A stretch of 64,000 nt of DNA, taken from Lachnospiraceae bacterium. Lineage in GTDB: Bacteria > Bacillota > Clostridia > Lachnospirales > Lachnospiraceae. Where the stretch lies: assembly GCA_015057585.1 (NCBI GenBank), contig SVEF01000001.1, positions 1 to 64,000 on the forward strand, given 5' to 3'. Positions 60,732 to 64,000 of the stretch are shown here, one piece after another (positions within the stretch are counted from its first letter, which is position 1; each line of letters begins with the position of its first letter). The notes below the pieces were generated by a model. That model had not been told where the DNA came from. It saw only the letters and a list, made by a program, of their open reading frames with translations, and did not search any database. A program made the position numbers and the translations under genes.

Positions 60732-62111
60732 ATGTTCATCGGACGGACACAGGAATTGAAACAATTGGAAGAGGCATATCGAGCGGGACGAAATACAGCA
60801 GTGGTGCTGTATGGGCGTCTGGGCATCGGTAAAACAGAGCTGGCACAGATTTTTATGAAGGATAAGCCGGCAGTGTTTTACGCGGCACGTGAACTTTCGG
60901 AACTGGAGCAGTCTTACCGGATGGCAAAGGAACTGAAAGTAACCCGGGACGATGAGTTTTTTACCATTTATGAGACGCTTCATGAGGCAATGCAGAGAAG
61001 CGGTGGAAAAAAGATGTTGTTTGTCATTGATGAATTCCATCTGCTCGCCAAAAGTGGGAATGCTTTTTTACAGGCGTTTATTCAGTTGATGAATGAAGAT
61101 GCTCCTTGTATGTTTTTACTGCTTTCGTCATCAGTGAACTGGGTAGAGAACAGCATGATTGAGAACCTTGCTTTTGCCGCAAAGAGTTTATCCGGAATTA
61201 TCAAACTAAAAGAATTTTCTTTTGTGGAAATGGTAAACCGTTTTGAATCCATGCCGGTAGAGAAGATTATTTACGCGAATGCCATGCTCGGAGGTATTCC
61301 TGCCTATTTAAATTACTGGAATGAGAAGGCAAGCGTCAAAGAGAATATTGTCCGGATTTTTCTGACGAAGGATGCACCGCTTTTTAACGCTGCAGAGCAG
61401 TTTTTAAAGAAAGAACTGCGTGAACTTGGAGCTTATAATGCTATTTTGGCCACAATGGCTTCCGGAAAGTATAAATTGAATGATATTTATGCCAGAACCG
61501 GATTCTCCAGGGCGAAAATCAGTGTGTATATTAAAAACCTGATTGAACTTGATGTGGTGGAGAAAGTATTTTCTTTTGATGCCTCGGAGCATGCGGAACA
61601 GATGCATGCCAATGCACAAAAAGGTTTGTACCGGATCAAAGACCGTTATTTGGCATTCTGGTACCGTTATATCTTTCCGAACAGTTCGGAAATCGAATGC
61701 GGACGGGGAGAACAGGTATACGAAAAAGAAATCGCACAGGATATGGCGCAATATGTCAGAGAGTGCTTTGCCGGTGTATGCGAGGAGTATTTAAAATTAA
61801 TGGCACAGTACGGAAGGCTTAAGAACCGCTACAGTAACTGGGGAACATGGTACGGAAAAACGGGACGCATTGATATTGCCGCAGGTGATGCGGACGGAAA
61901 TAGTCTGGTTGGTTTTTGCAGGTTTGATAATTATCTGATGACAAAAAAGGATTATAATCAATACAAGGAGTTGTTGTCACTTGCCTTGTTACAACCGAAG
62001 GAAATGTATCTGTTTTCCAAGGCCGGTTTTGCGGAAGAACTTCGCCGGATGGTAAGAGAAGAGTCAGGAGACGGAGTAAAAATTACTTTGGTCGGACTGG
62101 AAGATTTGTAG
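60732..62111 (+). CDS. AAA ATPase with DUF234-type C-terminal domain
   Basis: A 459-residue protein of the archaeal-ATPase/DUF234 group. Walker A is G-R-L-G-I-G-K-T-E and Walker B is M-L-F-V-I-D-E-F. A helix-turn-helix-like segment (about 250-285) precedes the DUF234 nuclease-like domain, which includes D-I-A-A-G-D-A and Y-N-Q-Y-K. The family is widespread in Clostridia and has no proven role. It lies 26 bases after argS and 33 before another AAA gene. Confidence 0.82.
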   Translation: MFIGRTQELKQLEEAYRAGRNTAVVLYGRLGIGKTELAQIFMKDKPAVFYAARELSELEQSYRMAKELKVTRDDEFFTIYETLHEAMQRSGGKKMLFVIDEFHLLAKSGNAFLQAFIQLMNEDAPCMFLLLSSSVNWVENSMIENLAFAAKSLSGIIKLKEFSFVEMVNRFESMPVEKIIYANAMLGGIPAYLNYWNEKASVKENIVRIFLTKDAPLFNAAEQFLKKELRELGAYNAILATMASGKYKLNDIYARTGFSRAKISVYIKNLIELDVVEKVFSFDASEHAEQMHANAQKGLYRIKDRYLAFWYRYIFPNSSEIECGRGEQVYEKEIAQDMAQYVRECFAGVCEEYLKLMAQYGRLKNRYSNWGTWYGKTGRIDIAAGDADGNSLVGFCRFDNYLMTKKDYNQYKELLSLALLQPKEMYLFSKAGFAEELRRMVREESGDGVKITLVGLEDL

Positions 62112-62144
62112 AAGAAGGATTATAACACAAAGTGAGGAACAGGT

Positions 62145-63446
62145 ATGTACCGTTATTTATCTAAATTGGTCATTTACCGGAATATTGACAAGGACAGTAT
62201 CCTGTTTTGCATTGCCGAGGCAATGGAAGGATATGAGAAGGGTTCCTTGGATAAAGAAGAAACTGTACGAAAATTGTATACGCAGGTCAACCGGTTATTG
62301 GATGTTGCAACCAGATATGGATTTGACGGAAATTTGTGGCAGAATTATTTGACATATTTATTGGTGATGACCGAGACTCCATTCGGGCTTGTATGTGAAC
62401 AGCGCGGGGCCTCGGATGGCAGTGTGAATCTGTTTGCGGAAGCGGACTTCGAAATTTTCCGCAACCTGTTTTACTATGATTTCTCGAGATGGGAAAAGGA
62501 ACTCTCCATTGACTGCTTCTCCATTCTTACAAAGTACCGGGCGGTTTGCAAGGACGAAAAGTATTATAATAAGAATGTAAGTGAGCGTGTGAAAGAACTG
62601 AGCACGGCAATTGCGGGGACAGAAAGCAGCAGACAGGTGTTTGATCTTGTGACACAGTTTTATAAAGAGCACGGAGTCGGGCTGATTGGTATGAATAAAG
62701 CGTTCCGTTTACAGGAAACGGAGGGACGTTATGAACTGGTGCCGATTACCAATACAGAAGAGGTAAGGTTATCGGATCTGGTCGGTTATGAAGACCAAAA
62801 GAAGAAACTGGTGGAAAATACGAAAGCTTTCGTAGAGGGTCGAAAGGCAAACAATGTGCTTTTATACGGAGATGCCGGAACCGGAAAATCCACCAGCATT
62901 AAAGCGATTTTGAATGAATATTATAAAGACGGTCTTCGTATGATTGAAATATATAAGCATCAGTTTTCAGAATTGGCCGGGTTAATTTCCAGGATTAAGA
63001 ACCGGAATTATAAGTTCATTATTTACATGGACGATTTGTCATTTGAGGAATTTGAAATTGAATATAAGTATTTGAAAGCGGTCATTGAGGGAGGGCTTGA
63101 GATTAAGCCGGACAATGTTTTGATTTATGCGACCTCCAACCGCAGACATTTGATCAGAGAAACGTGGTCAGACCGTTCTGATATGTCAAAGGACGAGTTA
63201 CATCGTTCGGATACGGTACAGGAAAAGTTGTCTCTGGTAGCAAGATTTGGAATCAGCATTCCTTTTCTATCGCCAAACCAGAAGCAATTTTATGAAATTG
63301 TGAGAGAACTGGCGGGTCGGCACCCGGAGATTGCAATGCCGGAAGCAGAATTGTTGCAAAAGGCGAATGCATGGGAGATTTCTCACGGAGGGCTGTCAGG
63401 AAGAACCGCACAGCAGTTTATTACCTACTTGTTAGGAAAAGAGTAA
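62145..63446 (+). CDS. DUF815 family AAA ATPase
   Basis: A 433-residue protein. An N-terminal helical part of about 200 residues precedes the AAA domain with [12 protein letters not shown] (Walker A), [10 protein letters not shown] (Walker B) and [10 protein letters not shown] (sensor 1 Arg region), all typical of DUF815. The function is unknown. It is cytoplasmic and follows the other ATPase in the same direction. Confidence 0.88.
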   Translation: MYRYLSKLVIYRNIDKDSILFCIAEAMEGYEKGSLDKEETVRKLYTQVNRLLDVATRYGFDGNLWQNYLTYLLVMTETPFGLVCEQRGASDGSVNLFAEADFEIFRNLFYYDFSRWEKELSIDCFSILTKYRAVCKDEKYYNKNVSERVKELSTAIAGTESSRQVFDLVTQFYKEHGVGLIGMNKAFRLQETEGRYELVPITNTEEVRLSDLVGYEDQKKKLVENTKAFVEGRKANNVLLYGDAGTGKSTSIKAILNEYYKDGLRMIEIYKHQFSELAGLISRIKNRNYKFIIYMDDLSFEEFEIEYKYLKAVIEGGLEIKPDNVLIYATSNRRHLIRETWSDRSDMSKDELHRSDTVQEKLSLVARFGISIPFLSPNQKQFYEIVRELAGRHPEIAMPEAELLQKANAWEISHGGLSGRTAQQFITYLLGKE

Positions 63447-63477
63447 TGGGAGACTACAAACAGACAGGAGGATTTAC

Positions 63478-64000
63478 ATGGTACGGGTAAGAAAAGATAA
63501 AGTAAAAAGAATGAGAACATGGGTCGCTGTAGTTGGAACAATGTTATGCCTCACGGCAACGTTTGCACAAACTTCGGCAAGTGTATTTGCTGCCAAAGAA
63601 CCGACCTTTGAAGCAACAGAGGAAACGATGGTTGCAGATGCCTATGTCGGTGAGGTAAATATTGACGGGTTAAATGTCAGAATGGGTTTTGGTGCCGATT
63701 ATGATAAAGTAGTGGTGAACGGAAAGCAGTTAACCCTGCACAAGGGTGACATGATTGCTGTTATGGCGTCCGGAAATTCTTCCAGCGGAAACCTTTGGTA
63801 TGAAGTACGTTGGATGGAAGACGGTGTGGAATATCATGGTTATGTAAACGCAAAATACGTGAATTTGACAGATGAAATAGCATTGCCGTTACCAACCCCG
63901 ACGCCGGTGGCAACCCCGACACCGGAACCGACTCCGACACCGGAAGCAACTCCGACACCGGAAGCAACTCCGACGATGGCAGCAACTCCGGGACCGACAG
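63478..64000 (+). CDS. Secreted SH3-like protein with Pro/Thr-rich repeats, 3'-truncated
   Basis: The frame starts at ATG 63478 with AGGAGGA upstream and runs off the window. Residues 1-40 are a signal peptide (basic start, V-A-V-V-G-T-M-L-C-L-T core, cut probably after A-S-V-F-A-A). Residues 60-138 resemble a bacterial SH3 domain: V-N-I-D-G-L-N-V-R-M-G, V-V-V-N-G-K, W-Y-E-V-R-W and Y-V-N-A-K-Y-V. Then a Pro/Thr/Glu/Ala-rich linker starts (about residue 142 on) that would reach through the cell wall to a catalytic or anchor domain outside the window. A wall-associated protein or hydrolase is likely, not certain. Confidence 0.85.
   Translation, partial: MVRVRKDKVKRMRTWVAVVGTMLCLTATFAQTSASVFAAKEPTFEATEETMVADAYVGEVNIDGLNVRMGFGADYDKVVVNGKQLTLHKGDMIAVMASGNSSSGNLWYEVRWMEDGVEYHGYVNAKYVNLTDEIALPLPTPTPVATPTPEPTPTPEATPTPEATPTMAATPGPT
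63892..64000 (+). repeat. Imperfect 18-base tandem repeats coding Pro-Thr-rich linker
   Basis: Near-identical units of the form CCGACACCGGAAGCAACT are repeated, coding P-T-P-E-A-T and variants (P-T-P-E-P-T). The array runs to the window end. Confidence 0.75.

Noticed and set aside
63761..63985. 74-codon minus-strand frame of Ser/Val/Pro repeats
   Set aside because: It is the reverse reading of the Pro/Thr repeat linker of the SH3-like protein.
63892..64000. CRISPR array
   Set aside because: The repeats are contiguous 18-base coding units without spacers.

Overview
The window looks like chromosomal DNA of an anaerobic, endospore-forming, single-membrane Clostridia, most likely of the Lachnospiraceae. 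The reasons are sporulation genes (gpr, spoIIP, sigK, a spore-photoproduct-lyase fusion), hrcA/CIRCE control of the heat-shock operon, RNase J, IreB, an HPr/Crh-like protein, strong AGGAGG ribosome sites with some TTG/GTG starts, and protein sequences close to that family. No species call is possible from sequence alone. There are no rRNA or tRNA genes, no CRISPR array and no insertion sequence that I can see. No stretch longer than about 260 bases lacks a gene.

Layout. 1-3330: small accessory genes (two GNAT acetyltransferases, a small membrane protein, a DUF2200 protein, an MFS efflux pump with a structured leader, a short XRE regulator). 3337-8948, minus strand: a five-gene run starting with a nucleosidase/spore-photoproduct-lyase fusion, then an SDR, a sirtuin, an NMN deamidase and a membrane phosphoesterase. 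9015-9106: two divergent sigma-A promoters. 9177-26691, plus strand: one unbroken run of twelve genes (rlmD, a MATE pump, then a Gram-positive Pel-type exopolysaccharide locus pelD-pelE-pelA(deacetylase)-pelF-pelG extended by CotH kinase, VTC domain, DUF4956, DUF4832 and a permuted GH3 enzyme), closed by a terminator. 26739-28447, minus: hisS and rpsT. 28466-33733: gpr-spoIIP and lepA-hemW. 33782-38855: CIRCE-hrcA-grpE-dnaK-dnaJ. 38893-43674: prmA, M24 peptidase, TRIC-type channel, rsmE, cysteine desulfurase. 43675-46579: TPR-GGDEF diguanylate cyclase and thiI. 46667-46900, minus: an HPr-like protein without its histidine. 47036-53519: mtaB and a run that matches the B. subtilis yrzL-yrrK-yrzB...yrrL-yrrM-yrrN neighbourhood. 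53591-57452: sigK and two AI-2E-family transporters around a GtrA protein. 57463-64000: NdpA-like protein, PspC, argS, two AAA ATPases, and the start of a secreted SH3-like protein.

How the genes fit together. The most interesting region is 11938-26691. Its first five genes have the order and types of the Bacillus cereus pelDEA(DA)FG operon, and its PelD keeps the RxxD c-di-GMP site upstream of a degenerate GGDEF loop, so c-di-GMP probably switches on synthesis of a partly deacetylated polysaccharide. An intact GGDEF enzyme is encoded at 43739-45370. The added CotH, VTC and DUF4956 genes suggest a second, phosphate-based surface modification or polymer made together with the Pel-like polymer. 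PelD also carries an N-terminal SDR-like domain that has lost its catalytic and cofactor motifs. Smaller points of note are a leader peptide with an RBS-masking hairpin ahead of the MFS pump, a nucleosidase fused to a radical SAM lyase, a Crh-like HPr, an MltG-like protein without its catalytic domain, and a probable CTG start for spoIIP.
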